NCBI RefSeq assembly: GCF_003172895.1
Contig: NZ_QGKL01000040.1
Coordinates: 1 to 43,996, forward strand
DNA from: Leucothrix arctica
GTDB taxonomy: Bacteria > Pseudomonadota > Gammaproteobacteria > Thiotrichales > Thiotrichaceae
Direction of reading: 5' to 3'
DNA length: 43,996 bases
Position numbers and translations under genes: made by a program. Positions 27,083-37,900 of this stretch are shown here, in pieces; the first letter of the stretch is position 1; each line of letters starts with the position of its first letter. The notes beneath the pieces were generated by a model. It ran no database searches and had not been told where the DNA came from. It was given only the letters and a program-made list of their open reading frames with translations.

Positions 27083-27658
27083 ATGCCTTCAAAACAATCT
27101 GCATCGTCTAACCTACGTAACCACCTGTTGATCGCCATGCCTGCCATGGAAGATCCTAATTTTGCCCAAACAGTGACTCTGATTTGTGAACACAATGAGG
27201 AGGGAAGCTTTGGTGTAACCATTAATCGACCAGTCAATCTGACAATAGGTCAATTATTTAGTCAGTTACAAATCGACTCCATTGATCAAGCCTGTTTGGA
27301 CTCTACCGCTGTTGGTGGTGGCCCTGTTCATGCTGGACAAGGCTTTGTGCTGCACAGTACTGGCCGAACTTGGGAAGGCACTCTCAAAGTCAGCGACTTG
27401 GTTTCTGTGACTTCTTCCCGTGATATTTTAGATGACATTGCCTCTGGTGATGGGCCTGATAAATTCTTGCTTGCACTCGGTTGCGCTAGTTGGGAAGCGG
27501 GTCAGTTAGAAGAAGAGCTTTTACAAAATGAATGGCTAACCTGTCCTGCTGACTCTAAAATTATCTTTGATACCCCGCATGATGAATGCTGGCAGAGCGC
27601 GGCTCAAACGCTAGGCATTGATGTTTATCTCATGAGTGACACAGCAGGGCACGCATAA
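27083..27658 (+). CDS. YqgE/AlgH family protein (UPF0301)
   Basis: The 191-residue protein matches the UPF0301 family. It has the signatures NHLLIAMPAMEDPNFAQTVT, CEHNEEGSFGVTINRP, GGPVHAGQGFVLHS and ALGCASWEAGQLEEE. In Pseudomonas the homologue was described as AlgH, a regulator of alginate; its direct activity is not established. It is followed by ruvX with a one-base gap, the usual pairing in gammaproteobacteria. Confidence 0.93.
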   Translation: MPSKQSASSNLRNHLLIAMPAMEDPNFAQTVTLICEHNEEGSFGVTINRPVNLTIGQLFSQLQIDSIDQACLDSTAVGGGPVHAGQGFVLHSTGRTWEGTLKVSDLVSVTSSRDILDDIASGDGPDKFLLALGCASWEAGQLEEELLQNEWLTCPADSKIIFDTPHDECWQSAAQTLGIDVYLMSDTAGHA

Positions 27659-27659
27659 T

Positions 27660-28079
27660 ATGTCGACCGTTTTAGTATTTGATTTTGGACTGCAACGCAC
27701 TGGTGTTGCGGTTGGAAATACCATCGTAGGTACGTCATCCGCTGTAGAGACTCTGCAAAGCATCAATGGCAAACCAAATTGGCCGGGTATCACTCGGCTT
27801 ATTGAGCAGTGGGCACCAGCTCAATTAGTTGTTGGTATGCCAAAGCAACTGGATGGTACAGACACGCCATTAACTGCGCCGATTGAGAAGTTTTGTAATC
27901 AACTTAATGGCCGTTTTAACTTGCCAGTTGCTCAAGCCAATGAGCAGTTTAGTTCGATAGAGGCTGGGCGTCGCTTAAAAGAAGTCAGGCAAGCTGGCCG
28001 TAAGAAAAAAGTCAGCAAAGAAGACGTAGACCAACTGTCTGCTGTCATAATTTTTGAAAATTGGTACCAAAGCCAATAA
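27660..28079 (+). CDS. yqgF: putative pre-16S rRNA nuclease RuvX (YqgF)
   Basis: The 139-residue protein starts at ATG 27660 (MSTVLVFDFGLQRTGVAVG); an upstream in-frame codon lies inside yqgE and is less likely. The RNase H-like fold of the family is marked by the N-terminal Asp in FDFGLQRTGVAVG and LVVGMPKQLDGT. The acidic residues lie near NEQFSS and in SKEDVDQLSAVIIFE, where the active-site Asp is expected. YqgF trims the 5' end of 16S rRNA precursors in E. coli and was earlier proposed as a Holliday-junction resolvase. It is one base after yqgE and 34 bases before pyrR. Confidence 0.9.
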   Translation: MSTVLVFDFGLQRTGVAVGNTIVGTSSAVETLQSINGKPNWPGITRLIEQWAPAQLVVGMPKQLDGTDTPLTAPIEKFCNQLNGRFNLPVAQANEQFSSIEAGRRLKEVRQAGRKKKVSKEDVDQLSAVIIFENWYQSQ

Positions 28080-28113
28080 TCTACATCACTTGAATACTCT
28101 GGAATCCCCTTGC

Positions 28114-28635
28114 ATGGAATACGATAACAAACGTGTGGATTCGCTGTTGATTACAATGCAACGCGATCTCGAAGCACACCTACAAGCGAATAAAATAGCA
28201 GAGCCTTTAATGGTTGGCATTCACTCCGGTGGTGTCTTGGTTGCAGAGCGCTTACATAAAGCGATGGCGCTAACTGAAGACTTGGGTACATTAAATAGTG
28301 GTTTTTATCGTGATGACTTTTCCAGCAATGGTTTGAAGGCACAGCTTAAGCCTTCATCAATGCCACTAAGTGTTGATGGTCGCCATATTGTATTGGTTGA
28401 TGATGTATTATATAGCGGTCGAACGATTCGAGCAGCGATGAATGAATTGTTTGACTACGGGCGTCCAGCCAGTATTACGCTCGTTGTATTGATAGATCGT
28501 GGTCGTCGCGAACTACCCATAGAAGCGCAAGTGGTTGGTGTCACTCATGAGCTAGAGCCTGAAGAGTACCTTCAAGTATCAGGCCCTGATCAACTTGAAA
28601 TGAGCATAATTCGTCGAGAGCCTAATGAAGTCTAA
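28114..28635 (+). CDS. pyrR: PyrR bifunctional pyrimidine regulator / uracil phosphoribosyltransferase
   Basis: The 173-residue protein starts at ATG 28114 ([12 protein letters not shown]); GGAA lies about 10 bases before it. It has the phosphoribosyltransferase PRPP motif [19 protein letters not shown] and [13 protein letters not shown] near the N-terminus. PyrR binds pyr mRNA in Gram-positive bacteria and also has weak uracil phosphoribosyltransferase activity. In gammaproteobacteria such as Pseudomonas its regulatory role differs, and no attenuator was recognised here. It overlaps pyrB by 11 bases. Confidence 0.93.
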   Translation: MEYDNKRVDSLLITMQRDLEAHLQANKIAEPLMVGIHSGGVLVAERLHKAMALTEDLGTLNSGFYRDDFSSNGLKAQLKPSSMPLSVDGRHIVLVDDVLYSGRTIRAAMNELFDYGRPASITLVVLIDRGRRELPIEAQVVGVTHELEPEEYLQVSGPDQLEMSIIRREPNEV

Positions 28636-29620
28636 ACTCGTTCCTGGGCCATTACCTTCTTCGATTCAATTATCAGAAGATGGCCAGCTAAAACACTTTC
28701 TGTCGATAGAAGGTTTGCCACGCGAAATGCTGGTAGAAATCCTCGACCGTGCAGAACAGTTCGTTACCTTGCCCAATAAAGCACAGAAAAAGTTTCCACT
28801 GTTGCGTGGTAAGACAGTGATGAATCTATTTTTTGAAAACTCCACACGTACCCGCATGACCTTTGAGCTAGCCGCTCAACGTCTATCTGCCGATGTTGTG
28901 AATCTGGATATCCGCAACTCATCCGCCTCAAAAGGTGAGAGCTTGCTGGATACTATTCGTAATCTGGAGGCGATGAATTGTGATGTGTTTGTGGTAAGGC
29001 ATCATCACAGTAGTGCACCTCACTTTATTGCTAAGTACTGTGCACCTCATATTAGTGTGTTGAATGCAGGTGACGGTTATCACGAGCATCCATCTCAAGC
29101 GATGTTAGATATGTTGACAATTCGTCAGCACAAACCAGATTTCTCAAAGCTGACGGTTGCCATTACTGGTGATATTCGTCATTCACGTGTTGCCCGTTCA
29201 GAGATTCAAGCGTTAAAAACCTTAGGTGCTAAAGAAATTCGAGTGATTGCGCCGGGCACATTGATGCCAGTCGGGATTGAAGAGTTAGGTGTGAAAGTAT
29301 TTACCTCGATGGAAGAAGGGTTGGTCGATGCGGATGTAGTGGTGATGCTACGCCTGCAGAAAGAACGTATGCAGGGTGCGATGTTACCTTCCGAGCAAGA
29401 GTACTTTTCACTGTACGGTTTGACGGAGCAGCGTTTGACGCTTGCTAAGCCAGACGCGATTGTCATGCATCCGGGGCCAGTTAATCGAGGTGTTGAGATT
29501 GCCTCTTCGGTAGCAGATGGGCCTCAATCGGTCATTATGCAGCAGGTTACTAACGGTATCGCGGTACGTATGGCGGTGATGTCGATGGTGATGGGTTCAC
29601 AGTCTAAGGGGCTCAGCTAA
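28625..29620 (+). CDS. pyrB: aspartate carbamoyltransferase catalytic subunit
   Basis: PyrB joins carbamoyl phosphate and aspartate to carbamoyl aspartate, the first committed pyrimidine step. The 331-residue protein contains the carbamoyl-phosphate loop [16 protein letters not shown], the DTIRNLEAM segment, [25 protein letters not shown] and the C-terminal [12 protein letters not shown]. The extended N-terminus of about 25 residues resembles the Pseudomonas type, in which the catalytic subunit assembles with an inactive dihydroorotase-like partner. That partner follows immediately here (one-base overlap, TAATG). No pyrI regulatory chain is present. Confidence 0.96.
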   Translation: MKSKLVPGPLPSSIQLSEDGQLKHFLSIEGLPREMLVEILDRAEQFVTLPNKAQKKFPLLRGKTVMNLFFENSTRTRMTFELAAQRLSADVVNLDIRNSSASKGESLLDTIRNLEAMNCDVFVVRHHHSSAPHFIAKYCAPHISVLNAGDGYHEHPSQAMLDMLTIRQHKPDFSKLTVAITGDIRHSRVARSEIQALKTLGAKEIRVIAPGTLMPVGIEELGVKVFTSMEEGLVDADVVVMLRLQKERMQGAMLPSEQEYFSLYGLTEQRLTLAKPDAIVMHPGPVNRGVEIASSVADGPQSVIMQQVTNGIAVRMAVMSMVMGSQSKGLS

Positions 29621-30912
29621 TGCCACAATTATTATTTAAACAAGGTCGCTTAATTGATCCAGCGAATGGTGTTGATCAAGTCTGTGATGTGCTGGTAACC
29701 GGTAAGAAAATAAGCCTAATCGCTAAAGAAATTAACGGTGCTAGTGATGCGGTTATCATTGACGCTAAAGGTCAGTGGATACTGCCGGGTGTTGTTGATT
29801 TAGGAGCATACATTCGTCACCAAGAGCGCAAAGCGACTGTTGAAACCGAGTCTGTTGCTGCAGCTCAAGCAGGTATCACGAGACTCTGTTGCATGCCAGA
29901 GCATGAGAAGCCAACGTACTCAACCGCTGAAGTTAACCTGATTCAAGAAAAGGCGACACGTGTTGGTAACGTGTGGTTTGAAGTAATCGGTGGTATGACG
30001 GTTGGCTTGAAAGGTGAGCAGCTAACGAATATGGGTGGGCTGAAAAAAGCGGGTTGTGTTGCAGTTAGTCAAGGTCACCATAAATTTGCAAGCTTAGACG
30101 TTATGCGTAAAGCAATGGAATACGCAAAAACCTGTGACTTAAAGCTATTTTTGCATCCAATGGAATATGGTTTGATTGGTAATGGGTGTGTGCATGAAGG
30201 CGCGATTGCAACACGTGCTGGCTTGCCAGGCATACCTGTTGCTGCTGAGACGATTGCATTGGCACAAATTTTATTGCTGGCAAAAGAAACGCAGAGTGGT
30301 GTTCATTTTTGTCGCCTTTCGAGTGCAGCAGGAGTGGACTTGATTCGTCAGGCTAAGGCGCAAGGTTTGGCAGTAACAGCAGATGTTGCAGCTCACCAGT
30401 TGCACCTAACTGAGTATGATATTAAAGACTACAACCCGTTATGCCACGTGACACCGCCACTTCGCAGTGAAGCTGATCGTAACGCACTACGTCAAGCCGT
30501 TGCTGACGGTGTGATTGATGCGATTTGTTCTGATCATCAACCACATGATATTGATGCGAAATTAGCACCGTTCCAAGAGTCTCGACCGGGTATTTCTGGT
30601 TTGGAGACATTACTTCCATTAACTATGAAATTGGTTGATGAGGGCGCGTTAACGCTGGAGCAGGCTATCGGTAGTTTAAGTTTCCGTGCTGCTGGGATTA
30701 TTGATCAGCCTGTCGGCAGCCTTTCAGAGGGTAGTTATGCGGACATGATCGTTTACGATCCGAAAGTAACTTGGACGCTGAACCCACAAGAGATGTTGAG
30801 TAACGGTAAGAACACACCTTTCGGTGGTTGGACGTTTAACGGAAAAGTCACTCAGACTTATACCCGTGGATTGCGTGCAGATATAAATAGTATTGAAGGG
30901 GATGTCGAATGA
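29620..30912 (+). CDS. pyrC': inactive dihydroorotase homologue PyrC' (aspartate carbamoyltransferase partner)
   Basis: The 430-residue protein has the amidohydrolase/dihydroorotase fold but lacks the metal-binding His pair. Where active enzymes read D-x-H-x-H-x-R, this one has D60-L-G-A-Y-I-R66, so both His are replaced by Gly62 and Tyr64. Other segments such as FLHPMEYGLIG and CSDHQPHD remain recognisable. The situation is that of Pseudomonas PyrC', a structural subunit needed for assembly of the PyrB dodecamer. I expect the same role and an active dihydroorotase elsewhere in the genome. It overlaps pyrB by one base and yicC by 4 bases. Confidence 0.92.
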   Translation: MPQLLFKQGRLIDPANGVDQVCDVLVTGKKISLIAKEINGASDAVIIDAKGQWILPGVVDLGAYIRHQERKATVETESVAAAQAGITRLCCMPEHEKPTYSTAEVNLIQEKATRVGNVWFEVIGGMTVGLKGEQLTNMGGLKKAGCVAVSQGHHKFASLDVMRKAMEYAKTCDLKLFLHPMEYGLIGNGCVHEGAIATRAGLPGIPVAAETIALAQILLLAKETQSGVHFCRLSSAAGVDLIRQAKAQGLAVTADVAAHQLHLTEYDIKDYNPLCHVTPPLRSEADRNALRQAVADGVIDAICSDHQPHDIDAKLAPFQESRPGISGLETLLPLTMKLVDEGALTLEQAIGSLSFRAAGIIDQPVGSLSEGSYADMIVYDPKVTWTLNPQEMLSNGKNTPFGGWTFNGKVTQTYTRGLRADINSIEGDVE

Positions 30913-31778
30913 TCCGTAGTATGACAGCGTTTGCGCGTTGTGACCGACTAGTAAAGAGTTGCTCTCTGACGTGGGAAATACGTACGGTAAATCATCGTTA
31001 CCTTGAGCCAACACTGCGTATGCCTGACGGTTTTCGCAGTCAAGAAAATGACTTTAAAGAGCTCGTTCGTAAGCAGCTTTCACGAGGTAAGGTTGATGCA
31101 ACTTTGCGTTTTGATAGTGAGGAAGGTGAGCAAGCGTCTGCGATTAACGTCGATGCGGCAATGGTTAAAGTATTGCTAGACGCTCAAGCACAGGTTGCAG
31201 CCGTAAGCCCTGATGCGAGTGGTTTGTCAGTCTCTCAAATATTGAGTTGGCCGGGTGTGGTAAAGCCAGAGTCGATGGACTACGAAACGTTGTTTAAGGA
31301 TGCCGCTGAGCTACTTGATGAGGCACTGGCTGACTTAGTGGCTGCTAGAGAGCGTGAAGGTGCGCGTCTAGTGTCATTTATCGAGCAGCGTTGTAATCAG
31401 ATTGAAGATATCGTCGTGTTGGTTGCGGCGCGTCGTGAAATCGTGGTTGATGCTGCACGTGAGCGTTTGGTATTGCGTATTGAAGGTTTAGATCTTGAGT
31501 TTGATCCGACACGTTTAGAGCAAGAGTTGGCTGTTCAAGCACAACGTTTGGATGTGACTGAAGAGCTTGATCGCTTGGTTATTCATGCTGAAGAGCTGCG
31601 TGAGTTGCTGCAAACTGGTGATGCTGTCGGGCGACGATTGGACTTCTTGATGCAAGAGCTGAATCGTGAAGCAAATACGCTAGGGTCTAAGTCGCATGAT
31701 GCTGAGACGACTAAGCACTCGATGGATTTGAAGGTGTTGATTGAACAGATGAGAGAGCAAATTCAGAATATTGAATGA
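30909..31778 (+). CDS. yicC: YicC family endoribonuclease
   Basis: The 289-residue protein matches YicC. It begins with MIRSMTAFARC, where most members have MTGFGR, then EIRTVNHRYLEPTLRMP, LSRGKVDATLRF, and the C-terminal motif GRRLDFLMQELNREANTLGS and LIEQMREQIQNIE. YicC of E. coli is an endoribonuclease affecting the small RNA RyhB. It commonly lies next to gmk in proteobacteria, but gmk is 29 kb away here. The start overlaps pyrC' by 4 bases, so it closes the tonB-pyr operon. A gap of 202 bases before the giant rhs gene (preferred start) shows no clear terminator. Confidence 0.9.
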   Translation: MIRSMTAFARCDRLVKSCSLTWEIRTVNHRYLEPTLRMPDGFRSQENDFKELVRKQLSRGKVDATLRFDSEEGEQASAINVDAAMVKVLLDAQAQVAAVSPDASGLSVSQILSWPGVVKPESMDYETLFKDAAELLDEALADLVAAREREGARLVSFIEQRCNQIEDIVVLVAARREIVVDAARERLVLRIEGLDLEFDPTRLEQELAVQAQRLDVTEELDRLVIHAEELRELLQTGDAVGRRLDFLMQELNREANTLGSKSHDAETTKHSMDLKVLIEQMREQIQNIE

Positions 31779-31980
31779 TGTTTCAAATTAGGTTTAAACT
31801 TCTACACATTAGTACTATTTATCCCTGTTACCTTCTCAGATATTGTTGAAATAACTTTCATTACAACACTAATTAACTTTTATCAATAATATTGCGCCGC
31901 TTATCAATACGGTGAATGTTGATGATATTTTGGTGATAGATAATCCAATTATTCTAGTTAACTCTGATAATTGTTGTTCT

Positions 31981-34900
31981 ATGAGCCTACCTTTTCGTAC
32001 TGCCCTTACTCTACGTAGTTGTTTAACACTGTTTTTTGTGTATCTACTAAGTCTAATAATTTTTCTTATACCTGCTGTTAGTAATGCAGATTGGCCTCAA
32101 GCTATTCAGGATAATGTTTCTGTTGTAGGTAACCAGTCTCTAGTTGTTTCAGTATTAGATAATGATGTCGGTGAAGGGCTTGAGCTAATCAGTGTTAATG
32201 AGGGTACCACACAAGGTGGTAGTGCTAGTATTAATGATGACAACCAGAGCATTACGTACCAAGCAGCTGCAGGATTTACGGGGACTGATTCCTTTTGGTA
32301 TAACTTTCGAGATACTCAGGGTAGGGAAAATGCAACACAAGTTCTTGTTGAAGTTGCCTCAGATGGGCCCGTTAAGCCAGTAGAGTGGCCGGATGCCCAG
32401 TCTGATTCATCTGAGACTACATTGGATCAAGCAATTGACATAGAAGTGCTTTCTAATGATGTTGGTGTGAATTTGAAGATCATCCTTGTTAACACTTCAA
32501 CTGTTAACGGTGGAGTGGCTTCAATCAGTACTGATGAACAAAGAATAAGATATATCCCGCCTACAGGTTTCATAGGTACAGACGAGTTTTGGTATAATTT
32601 CGAGGATCACTGGGGGCGTGTTAATGCAGCTAAAGTAACTGTTGAGGTTACTTCAGAAGAGTTAGTAAAACCTATTGAGTGGCCTGCTGCTAATGAAGAC
32701 TTAATTGATGCTGTTATTGATACTACGACAATAGTTTCAGTACTAGAAAATGATATAGGTTCAGGGCTGATACTGACTAGTGTTAATACATCTACGGTTA
32801 AAAATGGAAGCGCCTCACTTAGTGAAGATAAGCTAAAAATTGTTTATATTCCTCCCCAGAGTTATATTGGTGATGACGAGTTTTGGTATGTCTTTAGCGA
32901 TTCATGGGGACGTACTAATGCAGCTAAAGTGGTCATCACGGTCAAGCCTGATTATTCAGCTTGGCCAAGTGCTGTAGCTGATTATGTTGAAACTAATAAA
33001 AATAACTCTCTCCTCATTCCTGTATTAGACAACGATGTTGGTGAAGAACTTCAATTAGTAACGGTAAACACATTTACGACTGGTTCTGGTCAAGCAAAAA
33101 TAGAAGAAGCAGGTATTAGCTATACACCAGCTATTGATTTCATTGGTACTGATTCATTTTGGTATAGCTTCGAGGATGCTCAAGGACGAAAAAATAGTAC
33201 ACAGGTTTTTGTGACAGTCTTAGATGTCACTGATACTGATGAAGATGGTATTTCAAATTCAGTAGATACTGACGATGATAATGATGGTGTACCCGATATA
33301 GCTGATGCATTCCCATTGAATGCAGATGAAACAATAGATACAGACAATGATGGAATTGGTAACAATGCTGATACCGATGATGATCAAGATGGTGTGCTTG
33401 ATACAGCAGATGCTTTTCCTTTGGATGAAACTGAGTCGGTTGATACTGATAACGATGGCATGGGTAATAATGCCGATAATGATGATGATGGAGATGGATT
33501 TTTAGATCAAGTGGAGCTAACTGCAGGAACAGATCCCCTTAACCCAAGTAGCCGACCAGTTAGTAATGAACCTATCAGAAGCTCTATTATTCCCCAAACA
33601 GGAGAAACAACCGTATTCCAAGAGTTTGATGATGGCTCTATTCGTGCTGGTGTAGAAAGAAGTTATACCCGTAATGATAATAGCGAAACAGTTCTAGATA
33701 ATATTACCGGATTAATCTGGCAGGATAATGAGGATGTAAAAGAGCTAGAGTTAAGTTGGGATGATGCTTCTTCATATTGCCAAAACTTAACATTAGCTAA
33801 TATCTCTGACTGGAGGTTACCCGAAAAGTACGAATTGCTTTATTTGGTTGATCACTCTCGTGATGCTCGTGATGCTCGAGATCAATTGCTCGATGATGAA
33901 TTCATGAATATGTATCGTGATGACGGCTATTCGACTCCCGCTTATTATCACTGGACAAATGACGTTAGCACTTACTCGGGTACTCGTTATGCTTTAGAAG
34001 TTGGTTTCCTTACAGGAGTGCTTGTCCAAACTCGTGTTGCTACTACTAATCATACTCGTTGTGTAAGTGGTAATACTACCTATGCCCCAAATATTAGACA
34101 TTTTAGCGATGACTTAGCCGTAGATGTGAATAGTAAGTTAATGTGGCAGGATGATATAACGGTTGTTGACAATAAAGTTAGCTGGTCAGATGCAATCACT
34201 TACTGTGAAAATCTAGAGTTAGGGGGAGTAAATGATTGGCGTTTGCCGAATGTAAATGAAGGGCATAGCATCATCGGTGGGTCTGCTTATTCTCTATTTT
34301 CTAATAGGCATAGCTATACCAACTTTAGTAACAAACCTTATTGGTGGACTTCAAATGAGCATCGATCGAGAAGTGGCGAGGCTTTAGTTTTTTATTCTGT
34401 AACAGGAAGTTATAAGCAGTTTTATGACTATAAAATTCGTACCAATTATGTACGTTGTGTTCGTGACTATAAGGAACCAGTCATTATATGGGAAGGTGAT
34501 TCAACCATTACACAAGGAGAATCAATTACTCTTGATGGCTCAGCTAGCTATGATCAAGATGGTACGATTGTAAGCTACAGATGGTTCAATAGAACACTAT
34601 TTGAAACTATTTCTACTGAGCAAACAGCGACAGTAAATAATTTACCGGCAGGTGAGCATGAAATTTACTTCGAAGTTACGGATAATCATGGCTTATCTAA
34701 TGCAACTGTATTCATATTAACTGTACTAACAGATCAGAGACTCAATACCTCCCCCATAGCAGATGTAGGCTCCGATCAAACAGTTTTTATTGGTAATGCA
34801 ATCACGTTTAATGCAGGTAACAGTTCTGACAGTGATGGAAGTATAACTTCTTATGAGTGGAAAGAAGGAGGCACAGTCCTAAGCAACAGTATTAGTTTTA

Positions 34901-37900
34901 CAAAAAATGATCTTTCTGTTGGAACCCACGAAATTTATTTGACGGTTACCGATAATGAAGGTGCTACTAGTACTGATAGTTTGACCGTTACTGTTGTGCC
35001 TATTCTCAATGAGCCACCAGTTGCGGATGCAGGTTCTGACCAAGTAATTATTTATGGGACTTCAGTTACTTTAGATGCTAGTAATAGCTTAGATCCAGAT
35101 GGCAGCATCGTATCTTATGAGTGGAAAGATGGTGGAGCCTTACTTAGCTCTGATGTTAGTTTCACTACAGATGAGCTCAGTGAAGGTTTGCATGAAATTC
35201 AATTAACGGTAACTGATAATAATGGTGCAACTAATACAGACAGCATAAATATTACTGTTAACACCCAGCCTATAGAATATGAATTGCAAGTATGTCCGGT
35301 TAACCAGGTAATAGATGATTCTGCATTTGTTGATAGGTACCCAGATGAAAATATTGCTTGGATTGGGGCTAACTATTCTGATGTATTGGAGATAAAAAAA
35401 GCATTTAATAATGCACGTTTAGTGGATAACTCGGTATTCCAGTATTTGGAGATGCCATCTCAAGCAGTTTGGGATGGAATGTCACTCCAAGAGAAAGGCC
35501 TTTATTTGATCAATAGTGAGAGAACTGCTAGAGGCCTTAAACCTTATGAAGGAGTGAGTCAAAATATAGTTGATGTCGCCACACAATATTCTGATTACAT
35601 TAGAGAAAACAATCAGGTTATAGGCCACTACAATGATGGTAATAGCCCTGTTCAAAGGTTACGCCAAGATAGTGCAATAGAAGCTAATGGGAGTTTTCAG
35701 GGGTGGGAGAATGTTTATTCCGTATATGGCGCATCAGGTTTACCTGTAGCAACAGAGGAAGTAGTAAGAGCTATTTATTATTGGACCTATATAGATAAGT
35801 ATCCATTGTCGGGTCCTTCTTGGGGGCATCGTAGTCTTATTCTTCAGAAGGGATTGGATGATGATAGCGGTAGTTTTGGTCAGGAGGGACTAATCGGTTT
35901 GGGAGTATCTATTGGAGCATATGATCCTTCAAACCTTAACCCTAGTTATACAGGTGCAGTTGTTACTCTAAACTTGTTTGACCCACTATCTGGTTGGGAT
36001 CATAGTGGTACAATCACTGTAAATGTAGATGGCGCACAGCTTTGTAATGATTACGCAGCTTTAGAGATTGACGAGTCGCAAGTTTCTCTTGATGGTTTAG
36101 TTTCTCTAGAAATAGCTTCAGCTGACATTTATCTAACACCAAATTCAAGTGAGCAAGTTCAGGTGATGGCTGTTCTTGAAGATGGATCGCGTTTAGATGT
36201 CAGCCATGTGGCTGAGTTAACACCAGATTTTCGTTCCGTCATTAGTATTGAAGCGGGAAATATTGTTGCGCTGAGATATGGCAGTGTATACGTTTCAGCT
36301 AAAGTTAATAACGTAGTTTCCAATAGAGTCTTGGTTGTAGTTAAAGATAAAGGAGATACAACCAACCTGACAGGTACATATGCTGAAAGCTATCAGGACT
36401 ATATACCAAGTAATGCCAGTATAAGTCATTATGACCCCAAAGCATTTAGTCTATTGACAGGGTTTGTTAAAGACAGAAATGGTCTTCCTTTAAGTGACGT
36501 TAATATGTCAGTTTTAAATGCCCCAGAGTATGGAAGCATAAAAACGGATGATGATGGTAAATTTGTTCTCACTGTAGAAGCAGGCAGCAGACAATTGGTC
36601 TATCAAAAGTCAGGCTATTTAACAGTTCATCGTAAACAGAATGCAGCGAGTAATAATTGGGCTGTGTTAGATGACGTAATTTTGCTTGAGGTGGACTCAA
36701 AACAAACCCAAATTGACTTGAGTGAAAACACACCACAAACCCATGTGTCAACATTAGTGACGGATGAGTTTGGATCACGCGCTACAACGCTAGTATTTAA
36801 TGGTATTAGCTCTGCAACAGTAAAGTCTACTGATGGAACGAACCGTGTACTCACTGACTTTTTTGTTCGTGCGACCGAATATGAATTACCACAGTCTATG
36901 CCAGCAGATTTACCGGCAGAATCTGCTTTTACCTATTGCTCAGAGCTACAGATTCCAGGGGTAAGAGATGATGAAGTTGTAACATTCGATCAACCTGTTG
37001 TGATGTATGTAGATAACTTCCTAAACTTTAATGTTGGTGAAATAGTTCCTATCGGTTATTACGACAGAAATGACGGTGAGTGGAAAGCATCCGACAATGG
37101 TGTTGTTGTTAAGTTATTGGATACGAGCGGCAATGGACTAGTAGATGGTTTAGACCTCAATGATGATGGTATTGCCGATGACTTAAATGGCAATGGTGAA
37201 ACTGCCGATGAAGTTGTTGGCATTGACAACTATCAAGTTGGAAAAACCTATTGGCGTGGAAGCTTTGACCACTTTACTCCATGGGATTTTAACTGGCCAT
37301 ACCTTCCGCCAACGGATGCAGTTGCTCCGAGTGAAGTGAAAGCTGAGTCTAGTAAAGAAGACAAAGAAGATATGGAGTGCGTAGCAACTAATTCGTACGT
37401 CAAACCTTATCCTCAAGCATTTCATGAAGATATTCCAGTCACTGGTACTGGGCTGACACTTCATTACTCTAGTCAAAGGACAGCAGGCTATGAGCATAAA
37501 ATTAATTTCCAAATGAGTGGAGACTCCATACCTAGTTCAATGACACAAATGATTGCTAGGTTAGAAATTGGTGGTAATGTATATGAAGAAACTTTCGCGC
37601 CAGAGGCAAATAAAAAAGTAGAATTTATTTGGGATGGTAAAGATCCATCAGGACAGCGTGTAGAGGGTGCTGTAAGAGGAACGCTGAATATTGGTTACAA
37701 ATATCAAGCGGAATACAGCAGTGCAGGCGCAATAACGACCTCTGCTGAATTGAGTAGTTTTGAGACCGCTTGGGCTCAGTTAGGTTCTAATACAACGGGT
37801 ATTACAGGGCGTGATGATTTCATTAGTTGGAAGAGCAGCTTTATAGATGTTCAAAACACTTATGACAACCAGCTTGCAGAAGGTTGGTCTCTTTCTAACC

